From assembly GCF_023517775.1 (NCBI RefSeq), contig NZ_CP082904.1, positions 496,001 to 560,000 of the forward strand: a stretch of DNA of 64,000 nt. Direction: 5' to 3'. The notes beneath the pieces are model-generated. The model did no database searches. It was not told the origin of the DNA and worked only from the letters and a program-made list of their open reading frames with translations. Numbering within the stretch: the stretch's first letter is position 1; each line of letters starts with the position of its first letter. Of the stretch, positions 9,576 through 23,400 are shown piece after piece. The translations under genes were made by a program, and so were the position numbers. This DNA is from Mixta hanseatica. Lineage in GTDB: Bacteria; Pseudomonadota; Gammaproteobacteria; Enterobacterales; Enterobacteriaceae.

Positions 9576-10150
9576 TGATCTGTTCCTCGTCTTCTGTTTT
9601 TGTCTTTATTTGCTCTGTGATCCGCATCACGAAAACAAGTATAGATCTAATCACGTATGAAATTAATATTCTGCTAATAATGTTTTGTTGTGACACTTTA
9701 GCCAATGACGGTTTTTTTATAACGTTAAGTTATAAAAGGTGCACATATTTTGCTCTATTGCCGTTATTTTTTAACCAAAACAATGATATGAGAGACTTTA
9801 TCTATTTGTGCTTTGTCTGCTGGCCAAATACACCAGTGAAAACAAAAAGGCAGTGATATGCCCTGATTTATAGCCATAAAGGCAGCACGATATGCGAATG
9901 AGGTGCCTGGGCAGGCTTTCTGGCGACAGTCGCTTATTCCATTTGGCGCTGATAGTACGGTTTATTAACAGCCTGGAACGGATAACGGACAGTGAATGAA
10001 TAATCAAAGCGTCGACGGAAAGTCATCATGGCAAGCTACGAGCGACCACGACAGATGACGGACGGTGGCGGCAGGTAAACAGGTACCAGCGGCGGGTTAA
10101 AATATCAGCGGCAGGTAAAGAGAGATATAAGCGTCGAGTGCGAGAGAACA
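9576..10150. other. Gene-free stretch between the yhcN pair and argR
   Basis: No convincing gene is seen here. The part nearest yhcN copy 2 is A/T rich and holds a TATACT -10-like element read leftward (9643-9638) and a CRP-like palindrome TGTGA-TCCGCA-TCACG (9616-9631). The part nearest argR holds three 12-base direct repeats of the type GCGGCRGGTWAA at 10068, 10089 and 10108. The plus-strand open frame at 9575-9856 has no ribosome site and unlikely composition. Confidence 0.6.
9613..9634. promoter_or_regulatory. CRP-like site upstream of yhcN copy 2
   Basis: The core is TGTGA-TCCGCA-TCACG, one base from the consensus. It lies just downstream of a leftward TATACT hexamer (9643-9638), which would place CRP close to or over the transcription start, a position more typical of repression. 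This is a candidate only. Confidence 0.35.
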
Positions 10151-10183
10151 GCGGGATCGCTTACCTAAGGGCCACGATCCCGC
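10151..10183 (-). terminator. Terminator of argR
   Basis: A perfect 9-bp stem (GCGGGATCG / CGATCCCGC) with a 15-base loop starts 5 bp after the argR stop. The following leftward sequence TGTTCTCTC is only moderately U-rich, so termination may be partial. Confidence 0.6.
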
Positions 10184-10188
10184 TTTAC

Positions 10189-10662
<474 letters not shown>

Positions 10663-10704
10663 CTACCGATAATATAAAAACAGTGTGAAGCCCGGCCTGC
10701 AGGC

Positions 10705-10742
10705 GATACATTATTATGCATTTAAATGAATGTTTATGCAAA
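10705..10742. promoter_or_regulatory. Paired ARG boxes in the argR operator
   Basis: Two 18-bp imperfect palindromes are seen. Box 10725-10742 reads AATGAATGTTTATGCAAA, close to the consensus WNTGAATWWWWATTCANW. Box 10705-10722 (GATACATTATTATGCATT) is a weaker match. They are separated by 2 bp. Most arginine operators use 3 bp; the 2-bp spacing is a known feature of argR itself, which supports the call. Confidence 0.65.
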
Positions 10743-12040
<1,298 letters not shown>

Positions 12041-12053
12041 GATCGCGCCTGTG

Positions 12054-12081
12054 AAAAAGGGAGCCTGAGGCTCCCTTTTTT
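12054..12081. terminator. Bidirectional terminator between mdh and degS
   Basis: A perfect 12-bp stem AAAAAGGGAGCC / GGCTCCCTTTTT with a TGA loop and flanking A and T runs, so it can act in both directions. It lies between the convergent mdh and degS genes. Confidence 0.92.
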
Positions 12082-12096
12082 CTTGTCGGGCAGCGA

Positions 12097-13152
12097 CTAT
12101 TGCGCCGGATATTCCTGAATGGTGGCTTTCAGCGTCAGTTTGCGATCGTTACGAATAACCTGCACATCAATGACCGAGCCTGGGCGTATCTCCGCCACCT
12201 GATCCATGGTTTCCTGCGCAGAAACGGCGGGCTTGCCGTTTACGTTAATAATCAGATCGTTAACCTGAATACCGGCTTTGGCTGCCGGGCCTTCCGGCGC
12301 AACGTTATTCACCACGATGCCCTGGATATGATCCATTCCGGCATTCTGCCCATGCAGCGGCGGCACTTCGCGGCCGGTAATGCCGATATAGCCACGAATA
12401 ACCCGCCCGTCACGGATCAGCTTATCCATAATTTTGGTTGCCAGTGCGGTAGGAATTGCAAAGCCGATGCCTTCAGGCGTTTCACCATCGTTACTTTTAT
12501 CGAAAGAGAGCGTATTGATGCCCATCAGCTCGCCCAGCGAGTTGATTAGCGCGCCGCCTGAGTTACCCCGATTAATCGAGGCGTCGGTTTGCAGAAAGTT
12601 TTGCCGTCCGGAAGGGCTTAAGCCAACGCGGCCAGTGGCGCTGATGATGCCCTGCGTTACGGTTTGTCCCAGGTTATAAGGATTACCGATAGCCATTACG
12701 ATATCGCCGACATGCGCGATACGTTCACGGTTAATGGGAATCACCGGTAAATTCGTCGCGGTGATTTTCAGCACCGCCAGATCGGTCAGGCTATCCGAAC
12801 CGACCAGCATGGCTTCAATAAAGCGTCCGTCCTGTAACGCGACGATAATCTGATCGGCGCCGTTAATGACGTGACGGTTAGTCAGGATATAACCTTTATT
12901 GTTCATTATCACGCCGGAGCCGAGCGTGGTAATGCCTCGCCCGTTACTGCTCGACGCGCTGCGGTTATAAACGTTTACCACGGCCGGAACGGCGCGGCGT
13001 ACACCCTGATTAAAGCTAAATGGCGTTTGATCGGCGCTGCTTTCCGGTTCGGAAAGCAAACTGTTGCCGATGCGCAACGCGGGCATCACCGCCAGTAAAA
13101 TACCTGCGACGATCAGCCCCAGAACTACCGAGCGCAAGAGTTTAGGAAACAT
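12097..13152 (-). CDS. degS: Periplasmic sensor protease DegS
   Basis: A 351-residue trypsin-like protease with one N-terminal membrane anchor (about residues 8-27). The catalytic triad is visible as His in TNRHVING, Asp in SLTDLAVLK and Ser in NRGNSGGAL. A single PDZ domain follows (about residues 250-345). DegS detects C-termini of misfolded outer-membrane proteins through the PDZ domain and makes the first cut in anti-sigma factor RseA, starting the sigma-E response. It lies next to degQ in the same direction, with about 90 bp between. Confidence 0.96.
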   Translation of the reverse strand: MFPKLLRSVVLGLIVAGILLAVMPALRIGNSLLSEPESSADQTPFSFNQGVRRAVPAVVNVYNRSASSSNGRGITTLGSGVIMNNKGYILTNRHVINGADQIIVALQDGRFIEAMLVGSDSLTDLAVLKITATNLPVIPINRERIAHVGDIVMAIGNPYNLGQTVTQGIISATGRVGLSPSGRQNFLQTDASINRGNSGGALINSLGELMGINTLSFDKSNDGETPEGIGFAIPTALATKIMDKLIRDGRVIRGYIGITGREVPPLHGQNAGMDHIQGIVVNNVAPEGPAAKAGIQVNDLIINVNGKPAVSAQETMDQVAEIRPGSVIDVQVIRNDRKLTLKATIQEYPAQ

Positions 13153-13243
13153 GATGTTAAGCTATATCGGAAAAGAACTGGGGCAGAATATCATGACTCA
13201 GGCGGACACACACGAGCTTGTGTCCGCCATATGCCAGGGCTTG

Positions 13244-14614
13244 TTAGCGCAGCAGCAAGTAGAGGCTCTCACCGCCACGTACCACATTCAGCGCCAGGAA
13301 AGGCGGCTTGCTGGCCAATACCTTACGCATCTCGTCCAGATTCTGCACCCGCGTGCGGTTAACGCCGATGATGACATCATCTTTTTGCAAACCGATCTGT
13401 TCGGCTGGCGTGCCTTTCTGGACGCTGTCAACCTTCACGCCTTTATTACCATCCGGCAGCTGACCATCGCTGAGCGATGCGCCCTGTAACGCTGGGGTCA
13501 TCAGTTCATCGCTGTTCATGCTGCGCGCGCTGGCATCCAGTTTCACCATCACGCTCAGCGGCTTCCCTTCGCGCAGCAGGCCGATTTTGACCTCTTTGCC
13601 CGGCGGCGTGGTGCCGATTTTTACCCGCAGTTCGGCAAAGCTGGTAATCGGTTTATCATCTACGGAGGTAATAATGTCGCCAGATTTAATTCCGGCGGTT
13701 GCTGCCGCGGACTTAGGCAGAACTTCCGAGACAAATGCGCCGCGCTGCGCATCGACGTTAAAGGCGCGCGCCATATCGGCGGTCATTTCCGTGCCCTTAA
13801 TGCCCAACTGACCGCGTTTAACTTCGCCGGTCTCAATCAGCTGCTTAGCCAGTTCCATCGCCATATTGCCCGGGATCGCGAAGCCGATACCAATATTGCC
13901 GCCGCTGGAAGCAAGAATCGCGGTATTGATGCCGATCAGCTCGCCGTTCAGATTGACCAGCGCGCCGCCCGAGTTGCCGCGGTTAATGGCGGCATCGGTC
14001 TGGATAAAGTTTTCCAGGCCTTCCAGGTTCAGGCCGCTGCGGCCCAGCGCAGAGATAATGCCTGAGGTGGCGGTTTGGCCAAGGCCAAATGGGTTGCCGA
14101 TGGCGATAGCGAAGTCGCCGACCCGTAACTGGTCGGAATTCGCGACGGTTACCTGCGTCAGGTTTTTCGCATTCTGGATCTGAATCAGCGCAATGTCGGT
14201 TTGGTCATCGCGGCCCAGCAGTTTGGCGTCATATTCACGGCCATCGTTCAGCTGCACGCTAATCTTATCGGCCCCGTTAACCACATGATTGTTGGTTAAT
14301 ACATAGCCTTTCTGCGCATCGATAATGACCCCTGACCCTAAGCCTTCAAATGGCTGAGGCTGCGCATCGCCCTGTCCCTGACCAAAAAAGCGTTTTAACG
14401 GCTCAGGCAGGTCCTGCGCCGCGTCTTCGGTCGATGTGCCTTCAACATGCACGCTGACCACCGCCGGCAACACTTTTTCCAGCATCGGCGCCAGGCTGGG
14501 CAGCGCCTGATTCTGAACCTGGGCAGGCAGCGACGCCATGGCTGAAGGCGCCAGGGTCAAATTTAAACCAACGGCCAGGGATACCGCGCTCAACAATAAT
14601 GATTTTTTCTTCAT
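13244..14614 (-). CDS. degQ: Periplasmic serine protease DegQ
   Basis: A 456-residue HtrA-family protease with a signal peptide (MKKKSLLLSAVSLAVGLNLTLAPSAMA in outline). The triad residues sit in NNHVVNG (His), DDQTDIALI (Asp) and INRGNSGGAL (Ser). Two PDZ domains follow (about 270-355 and 380-450). It degrades or refolds misfolded envelope proteins, mainly in acid. ATG 14614 is chosen because it begins a classical signal peptide; the open frame extends eight residues further upstream without support. A long inverted repeat (GGCGGACACA / TGTGTCCGCC, 13201-13228) follows the gene but lacks a T-run. Confidence 0.95.
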   Translation of the reverse strand: MKKKSLLLSAVSLAVGLNLTLAPSAMASLPAQVQNQALPSLAPMLEKVLPAVVSVHVEGTSTEDAAQDLPEPLKRFFGQGQGDAQPQPFEGLGSGVIIDAQKGYVLTNNHVVNGADKISVQLNDGREYDAKLLGRDDQTDIALIQIQNAKNLTQVTVANSDQLRVGDFAIAIGNPFGLGQTATSGIISALGRSGLNLEGLENFIQTDAAINRGNSGGALVNLNGELIGINTAILASSGGNIGIGFAIPGNMAMELAKQLIETGEVKRGQLGIKGTEMTADMARAFNVDAQRGAFVSEVLPKSAAATAGIKSGDIITSVDDKPITSFAELRVKIGTTPPGKEVKIGLLREGKPLSVMVKLDASARSMNSDELMTPALQGASLSDGQLPDGNKGVKVDSVQKGTPAEQIGLQKDDVIIGVNRTRVQNLDEMRKVLASKPPFLALNVVRGGESLYLLLR

Positions 14615-14722
14615 CGTTACGACGCTCTCGCTGCTCAACAGGGAAAAGACAGGCTTGCTTGCCAGCGCAGGCGGCTGGCTTGATAAAGCAAAAAGAAACA
14701 GGGCGCTGGCGCGCCCCGGGGA

Positions 14723-15127
14723 TCAGTTGCGCGGGGTGCGTTCACCACCACGCAGCAAACCGGATGCATTTTCTGAATAATCGCGAGGGATCTGAACCGG
14801 CGCCTGATCGTTATCCGCTTCCGCTTCGGTAAGCTGATAAGCGAACGGGTTTTTCTCACCCGGCAGGTCAGGCAGCAGATCGTTAGATCCTTTCGCCATA
14901 TGCTGATAAAGCTGGCGATAATCACGCGCCATGTTATCCAGCAGCTCTGCGCTATGAGCAAAGTGGTTGGTCAGCTCTTCACGGTAATCCGCCAGCTCCG
15001 CTTTGGATTTCTCCAGTTCATACTGCAGGCTGCGCTGCTCACGCAATTTTTTATTACCAAAACGCATGGCGACAGCGCCGATAATAATACCAATGACTAA
15101 ACCAATTAGCCCGTATTCCCAGGTCAT
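14723..15127 (-). CDS. zapG: Cell-envelope/division protein ZapG (YhcB)
   Basis: A 134-residue protein with one N-terminal membrane helix (WEYGLIGLVIGIIIGAVAMRF, residues 3-22) and a cytoplasmic coiled coil (about 27-85, YELEKSKAELADYREELTNHFAHSAELLD). The C-terminal motif DNDQAPVQIPRDYSENASGLL is a hallmark of YhcB. It is linked to coordination of division and cell-wall or LPS synthesis in E. coli. I start at ATG 15127; the open frame continues 16 residues upstream with no family support. It is divergent from zapE with 175 bp between. Confidence 0.94.
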   Translation of the reverse strand: MTWEYGLIGLVIGIIIGAVAMRFGNKKLREQRSLQYELEKSKAELADYREELTNHFAHSAELLDNMARDYRQLYQHMAKGSNDLLPDLPGEKNPFAYQLTEAEADNDQAPVQIPRDYSENASGLLRGGERTPRN

Positions 15128-15302
15128 AATGACTCCCGTATTGTCCTCGTTGTTCCGTAGGGCGTTCCACTTCAATAGTAGCCACTATAACCGTTAATCT
15201 TATGGAAGTGGAATCCTGCGGCAGCATCGCTTAGTGTAGAACGAACTTTTTTTCGACAAACAGGCAGTTGCCTGACATTTTTTTAGGAAAGCAGGATCAC
15301 GA

Positions 15303-16430
15303 ATGCAAACGATGTCTCCGCTGGCGCGTTATCAGCAGGCGTTGGATAAAGGTGAATATCAGCCTGATGAAGTCCAGCATGCCGCGATTAGCCGCTTAGA
15401 TGCGATTCAGCAAGCGCTTATCGCGCGTCAACCTTCCGCCGCTCAGTCCGCTTCAGGCTGGCGCGGCAAGCTTAATAAGCTGCTGGGAAAAGAAAAAAAC
15501 AGTCATCAACCACCGGTGCGCGGGCTCTATATGTGGGGCGGCGTCGGGCGCGGCAAGACGTGGGTGATGGATCTCTTTTTTCAGTCTATTCCTGGGGAGC
15601 GCAAGCTGCGGCTGCATTTCCACCGTTTTATGCTGCGGGTGCATGAAGAGTTAACCGCGCTGCAGGGCGAAAGCGATCCGCTGGAAATCGTGGCGGATCG
15701 CTTTAAAGCGCAGGCGGATGTGCTGTGCTTCGATGAGTTTTTCGTCTCTGATATTACCGACGCCATGCTGCTGGGCACCCTGATGGAAGCGCTGTTCGCG
15801 CGCGGCATTACCCTGGTGGCCACCTCGAATATTCCCCCGGATGAGCTTTACCGCAACGGCCTGCAGCGCGCGCGCTTTTTACCCGCCATTGAACAGATTA
15901 AGCAGCACTGCGAGATCATGAATGTCGATGCGGGCATCGATTACCGGCTGCGTACGTTAACCTCAGCGCATCTGTGGATGTCGCCGTTGAGCGAAGAAAC
16001 GCGTCAGGCGATGAGCCGCATGTTTATCGCGTTGGCGGGGCAGGCGGCCGAAGAGAAACCGGTGCTGGAGATTAATCATCGCCAGCTGCCGACGCAGGGC
16101 GTAGAGAAGGGCGTACTGGCGATCGATTTCGCCACGCTGTGCGGGGAAGGGCGTAGCCAGCACGATTACATTGAACTGTCGCGACGTTTTCACAGCGTGC
16201 TGCTGCTGGATGTGCCAGTGATGCAGGCGCGCAGCGAAGACCGGGCGCGCCGCTTCCTGGCGTTAGTGGATGAATTTTACGAACGCCACGTTAAGCTGGT
16301 GGTTTCCGCTGAGGCGTCGCTGTTTGAGATTTATCAGGGCGAGCGGCTGAAGTTTGAATATCAGCGCTGCCTGTCGCGCCTGCAGGAGATGCAAAGCGAA
16401 GAGTATTTGCGCTTAAAGCATCTCACCTGA
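15303..16430 (+). CDS. zapE: Cell division ATPase ZapE
   Basis: A 375-residue AAA-type P-loop ATPase of the AFG1/ZapE family. Walker A is GGVGRGKT (about residues 79-86) and Walker B is VLCFDEFFV (about 140-148). ZapE associates with the Z-ring and destabilises FtsZ polymers late in division or under stress. The ATG follows TTTTTTAGGAAAGCAGGATCACGA. It lies between divergent zapG and the rplM-rpsI operon, as in E. coli. Confidence 0.95.
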   Translation: MQTMSPLARYQQALDKGEYQPDEVQHAAISRLDAIQQALIARQPSAAQSASGWRGKLNKLLGKEKNSHQPPVRGLYMWGGVGRGKTWVMDLFFQSIPGERKLRLHFHRFMLRVHEELTALQGESDPLEIVADRFKAQADVLCFDEFFVSDITDAMLLGTLMEALFARGITLVATSNIPPDELYRNGLQRARFLPAIEQIKQHCEIMNVDAGIDYRLRTLTSAHLWMSPLSEETRQAMSRMFIALAGQAAEEKPVLEINHRQLPTQGVEKGVLAIDFATLCGEGRSQHDYIELSRRFHSVLLLDVPVMQARSEDRARRFLALVDEFYERHVKLVVSAEASLFEIYQGERLKFEYQRCLSRLQEMQSEEYLRLKHLT

Positions 16431-16654
16431 GAATGCACTTTTTTTGTCGAAAAGTGATCGATCTTTGGCAACGACTTCTCTATAATCTTGCGACCCCACG
16501 TTACGGCAAAGTTTTTTTTCCCAGAAACTTTGTAGCACCGGCAAAACTGTCCGAGGGGGTGGCTTGCTGGTCGATAAGGTCGTGTGAGCCTCAACCGTTT
16601 ATTCAAGCGTTTGGGATTTCACCAACGTGTAACTTAATTTGGGTAAGCTTTTAG

Positions 16655-17491
<837 letters not shown>

Positions 17492-17520
17492 TTGTTTCTG
17501 CCTCGGCAGCAGCAGTTGCA

Positions 17521-17552
17521 AAAAACCCGGCGCTTCGCGCTGGGTTTTTTTA
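17521..17552 (+). terminator. Terminator after rplM-rpsI
   Basis: A-run, a GC stem (CCCGGCGC / GCGCTGGG, one G-T pair) with a TTC loop, then seven T. It follows the rpsI stop by about 30 bp. Confidence 0.92.
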
Positions 17553-17792
17553 TGCGTAAAAAGCGCTAAAACGGAGGTGAATCCTGCCTTTTTAGCGGCA
17601 ATTCTTTTTCCCCATCCCCACAAGCTGCCTAAAATCTGGTAAACTGACTGTCACTTTGCGCCCGTTAAACGGAGAGCGTCCTGACAGGAAGAGGATTGAC
17701 GTCGCTCCGGCTGGCGGGTGGTTTCGTCAAGCAGGTTAGTCGCCGCGCGGTTGGCTATTCGCACTGTATTCTGGATAAACTTGGAGGTTTTC

Positions 17793-18434
17793 ATGGCTGT
17801 CGCTGCCAACAAACGTTCGGTAATGACGCTGTTTTCTGGTCCGACTGACATTTTCAGCCATCAGGTGCGTATCGTACTGGCAGAAAAAGGTGTCAGCGTA
17901 GAGATCGAGCAGGTTGAAATGGATAATCTGCCGCAGGATCTGATTGACCTCAACCCGTATCGTACCGTGCCTACGCTGGTCGATCGTGAGCTGACGCTGT
18001 ATCAATCACGCATCATTATGGAATACCTCGACGAACGCTTCCCGCATCCGCCGTTGATGCCTGTTTATCCGGTCGCACGTGGTGAAAGCCGTCTGATGAT
18101 GCACCGTATCGAGCAGGACTGGTACAGCCTGATGCGCACCATCGAAACCGGCTCCGCTCAGCAGGCGGAAACGGCACGTAAGCAGCTGCGTGAAGAGCTG
18201 CTGGCCATTGCGCCGCTGTTTACCCGTACGCCTTTCTTCCTGAGCGAAGAGTTCAGCCTGGTTGATTGCTATCTGGCTCCGCTGCTGTGGCGTTTGCCGC
18301 TGCTTGGCGTGGAACTGGTGGGTAGCGGTACGAAAGAACTTAAAGGCTATATGACGCGCGTATTCGAGCGTGACTCTTTCCTCGCTTCGTTGACCGAAGC
18401 AGAACGCGAAATGCGCCTGCAAGCCCGGGGCTAA
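17793..18434 (+). CDS. sspA: Stringent starvation protein A
   Basis: A 213-residue protein with a glutathione-S-transferase fold (thioredoxin-like N-terminal half, helical C-terminal half from about residue 90) but no transferase function. It binds sigma-70 RNA polymerase and shapes transcription in stationary phase and starvation; it activates phage P1 late genes. ATG 17793 is preceded by TTGGAGGTTTTC. The longer frame upstream is the leader. It is followed after 3 bp by sspB. Confidence 0.96.
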   Translation: MAVAANKRSVMTLFSGPTDIFSHQVRIVLAEKGVSVEIEQVEMDNLPQDLIDLNPYRTVPTLVDRELTLYQSRIIMEYLDERFPHPPLMPVYPVARGESRLMMHRIEQDWYSLMRTIETGSAQQAETARKQLREELLAIAPLFTRTPFFLSEEFSLVDCYLAPLLWRLPLLGVELVGSGTKELKGYMTRVFERDSFLASLTEAEREMRLQARG

Positions 18435-18437
18435 CGT

Positions 18438-18926
18438 ATGGAAATGTCTCAGCTTACCGCTCGCCGTCCTTACCTGCTGCGCGCTTTCTATGAGTGGCTG
18501 TTAGACAACCAGCTTACGCCGCATCTGGTGGTGGATATTAATCTGCCTGGCGTACTGGTGCCGCTTGAATATGCCCGTGACGGACAGATTGTGTTAAACA
18601 TCGCACCACGTGCGGTGGGCAATCTGGAATTAGGAAATGACGAAGTGCGTTTTAACGCGCGCTTCGGCGGCGTTCCTCGCCAGGTTACCGTACCCATTGC
18701 GGCGGTACTGGCTATCTATGCGCGTGAGAATGGGGCGGGCACTATGTTTGAGCCTGAACCCGCTTATGAACTGCAGGATACCGATGATCTGGCAACGGGG
18801 CAGGAAGAAACGGTCATGTCCGTGATTGACGGCGACCGCCCTGATGATGCCGAACCCGACGGTGATAATCCTGATGACGATCCGCCGCCACGCGGCGGGC
18901 GTCCAGCCTTACGCGTCGTTAAGTAA
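18438..18926 (+). CDS. sspB: ClpXP specificity factor SspB
   Basis: A 162-residue adaptor. The N-terminal domain (about 1-115) binds the ssrA tag. A flexible acidic linker (about 116-150, rich in D/E/P) leads to the C-terminal ClpX-binding motif GGRPALRVVK. It delivers stalled-ribosome products and RseA fragments to ClpXP. It is co-transcribed with sspA and ends at a bidirectional terminator shared with gltD. Confidence 0.96.
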   Translation: MEMSQLTARRPYLLRAFYEWLLDNQLTPHLVVDINLPGVLVPLEYARDGQIVLNIAPRAVGNLELGNDEVRFNARFGGVPRQVTVPIAAVLAIYARENGAGTMFEPEPAYELQDTDDLATGQEETVMSVIDGDRPDDAEPDGDNPDDDPPPRGGRPALRVVK

Positions 18927-18930
18927 TCAT

Positions 18931-18965
18931 AAAAAAAGCCCGCGGATAAACCTGCGGGCTTTTTT
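18931..18965. terminator. Bidirectional terminator between sspB and gltD
   Basis: AAAAAAGCCCGC / GCGGGCTTTTTT is a 12-bp perfect stem with A and T runs on the two sides, placed between the convergent ends of sspB and gltD. Confidence 0.93.
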
Positions 18966-18979
18966 GATCGACAGCCTAA

Positions 18980-20407
<1,428 letters not shown>

Positions 20408-23400
20408 TTACTGCGCCTGCACCCGCAGCTCGGCTGCGGAACGACTACGATGCCCCAACAATGCTTTGACATCACTGGATTTAGGTTTGACCAGCGCAAA
20501 CCGGGACGACCATTCTGGCCAGTTAGCCAGCATCTCTTCGCCACGCGCCGATCCGGTATGCTGAACATGCTCGGTGATTAAGCCGCGCAGATGCTCTTCA
20601 TGAATCGCCAGCTCATCCACGCTCAGCACTTCCACCAGCTCCGGGTTAACGCGTTTGCGGAACTCGCCATCTTCATCCAGCACATAGGCAAAACCGCCGG
20701 TCATGCCTGCGCCAAAGTTGACGCCGGTTTTACCCAGGATACAAACAATGCCGCCGGTCATATATTCACAACCGTTATCGCCAATGCCTTCCACCACGGT
20801 AATCGCGCCAGAGTTACGCACGGCGAAACGCTCGCCTGCGCGGCCTGCCGCAAACAATTTGCCGCCGGTCGCGCCATACAGGCAGGTATTGCCGGCGATT
20901 GTCGCTTCGTGGCTGCGGAATGCCGAACCGACCGGCGGACGAATAGCCAGAATACCGCCAGCCATCCCTTTGCCGACATAGTCATTGGCGTCGCCGGTCA
21001 GGGTTTGCTCTACGCCGCCAGCGTTCCACACGCCGAAGCTTTGACCTGCCGTACCGCTGTAGTGCACGCGGATCGGATCGGCGGCCAGCCCCTGATCGCC
21101 ATGGATCGCGGCGATAGCGCCGGAAAGCGTAGCGCCGACGGAGCGATCGGTGTTGCGAATATCAAACCAGAAGGTTTTGCTCTGTTTCGCTTCCACGTAA
21201 GGCATCGCCTGCTGCAACAACGCTTTGTTCAGATCGCCATTATCAAACGGCGGATTGCTGCTCTCGGTGCAGTAAACCGCTTTACCGGGCATTGGCGTGG
21301 CCGTCACCAGCAGCGAAGAGAGATCCAGGTTCTGCTGTTTCGCCGTGAAGCCATCCAGCACTTTTAACAGATCGGTGCGGCCAATCAGATCCACCAGCCG
21401 TTTCACTCCCAGCTCCGCCATGATTTCTCGCGTTTCCTGCGCGATAAACTGGAAGTAGTTAGTGACGCGATACGGCAGCCCGTGATAGTGATTTTTACGC
21501 AGCTTTTCATCCTGGGTTGCCACGCCGGTCGCGCAGTTATTCAGGTGGCAAATACGCAGGTATTTACAGCCCAGCGCCACCATCGGCCCGGTGCCAAAGC
21601 CAAAGCTTTCGGCGCCGAGGATCGCGGCTTTAATGATATCGCGGCCGGTTTTCAGACCGCCGTCAACCTGCAGGCGAATCTTATGACGCAGACCGTTGGC
21701 CACCAGCGCCTGCTGCGTTTCCACCAGCCCCAGCTCCCACGGACAGCCGGCATATTTTACCGAGCTGAGCGGGCTGGCGCCGGTGCCGCCGTCATAGCCA
21801 GCGATAGTGATCAGATCGGCATAGGCTTTCGCCACGCCGGTAGCGATGGTGCCCACGCCCGGTTCGGAAACCAGCTTCACGGAGATCATCGCCTTAGGGT
21901 TAACCTGTTTCAGATCGAAAATCAGCTGCGCCAGATCCTCAATCGAATAGATGTCATGATGCGGCGGCGGTGAAATCAGGGTAACGCCCGGTACGGAATA
22001 ACGCAGCTTAGCGATATAAGGGGTCACCTTATCGCCCGGCAGCTGACCGCCTTCGCCAGGTTTCGCGCCCTGCGCCACTTTAATCTGGATAACATCCGCG
22101 TTAACCAGATAAGCCGGCGTTACGCCAAAGCGGCCGGAAGCCACCTGTTTAATGCGCGAGACCTTATTCGTGCCGTAACGCGCCGGATCTTCGCCGCCTT
22201 CGCCGGAGTTAGAATAACCGCCCAGGCTGTTCATCGCCTCGGCCAGGGATTCATGGGCTTCCGGGCTCAGCGCGCCGATAGACATCGCCGCGGTATCAAA
22301 GCGTTTGTAAAGCTCGCTGGCGGGCTCAACCTCATCCAGCCTGACCGGCTGGGTGCCCGGCTGGATCGCCAGCAGATCGCGCAGAGTAGCGACCGGGCGC
22401 TCATTAACTTCGCGGGCGTAGTGCTGATAATCGCTATATTCGCCGCTCTGTACCGCTTTTTGCAGCGTGGCCACCACGTCCGGGTTATAGGCGTGATATT
22501 CCCCGCCATGCACATACTTCAGCAGCCCGCCCTGATCGAGCGGCTTACGCTGCAGCCAGGCGCGTTTCGCCAGGTTGACCAGGTCCTGCTGGAAATCAGC
22601 GAAGCTGGCACCATTAATACGGCTGACGACGCCCTGGAAGCAGAGCGAAGAAACCTCTTTATGCAGGCCAACCGCTTCGAACAGCTTAGAGCAGCGGTAC
22701 GAGGCGATGGTAGAGATGCCCATTTTGGACATGATCTTGTACAGGCCTTTGTTGATACCGTTACGGTAGTTCAACATCAGCGTACGGTAATCTTTCTCGA
22801 TCACGCCGCTGTCTGCCATTTTCGCCAGCGACTCATAGGCGAGATAAGGATAAATAGCCGTCGCGCCGAAGCCCAGCAGCACGGCGAAATGGTGCGGATC
22901 GCGCGCGCTGGCGGTTTCGACAATGATATTGGCATCGCAGCGCAGATTTTTTTCCACCAGGCGTGCCTGAATGGCACCAACCGCCATCGGGGCCGGCACC
23001 GGCAGACGCTGTTCCGCAATGGCGCGATCGGAGAGCACCAGCAGCACCGTACCGTTACGCACCATGCTTTCAGCGCGATCGCACAGCTGGTGCATCGTCG
23101 CTTCCAGCGTCTGTTCGGCTGGGTTAAAGGTACAGTCCAGCGTATCGGCGCGGTAGTATTCGCCCTCCATCGTCGTCAGCTGACGGAAATCAGAATAGAG
23201 CAGGATCGGCGATTTAAACGAGACGCGATGCGCCTGGCCTTCCGCTTCGCAGAAGACATTCATCTCACGACCGATACTGGTCGCCAGCGACATCACATGA
23301 TTTTCGCGCAGCGGATCGATCGGCGGGTTAGTGACCTGCGCGAACTGCTGGCGGAAGTAGTCATAGATAATGCGCGGACGGCTGGAGAGCACGGCGAACG

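Noticed and set aside
9575..9856. 93-codon plus-strand frame upstream of yhcN copy 2
   Set aside because: No ribosome site; rich in Cys, Phe and Ile as expected for random A/T-rich DNA; lies over the yhcN promoter region.
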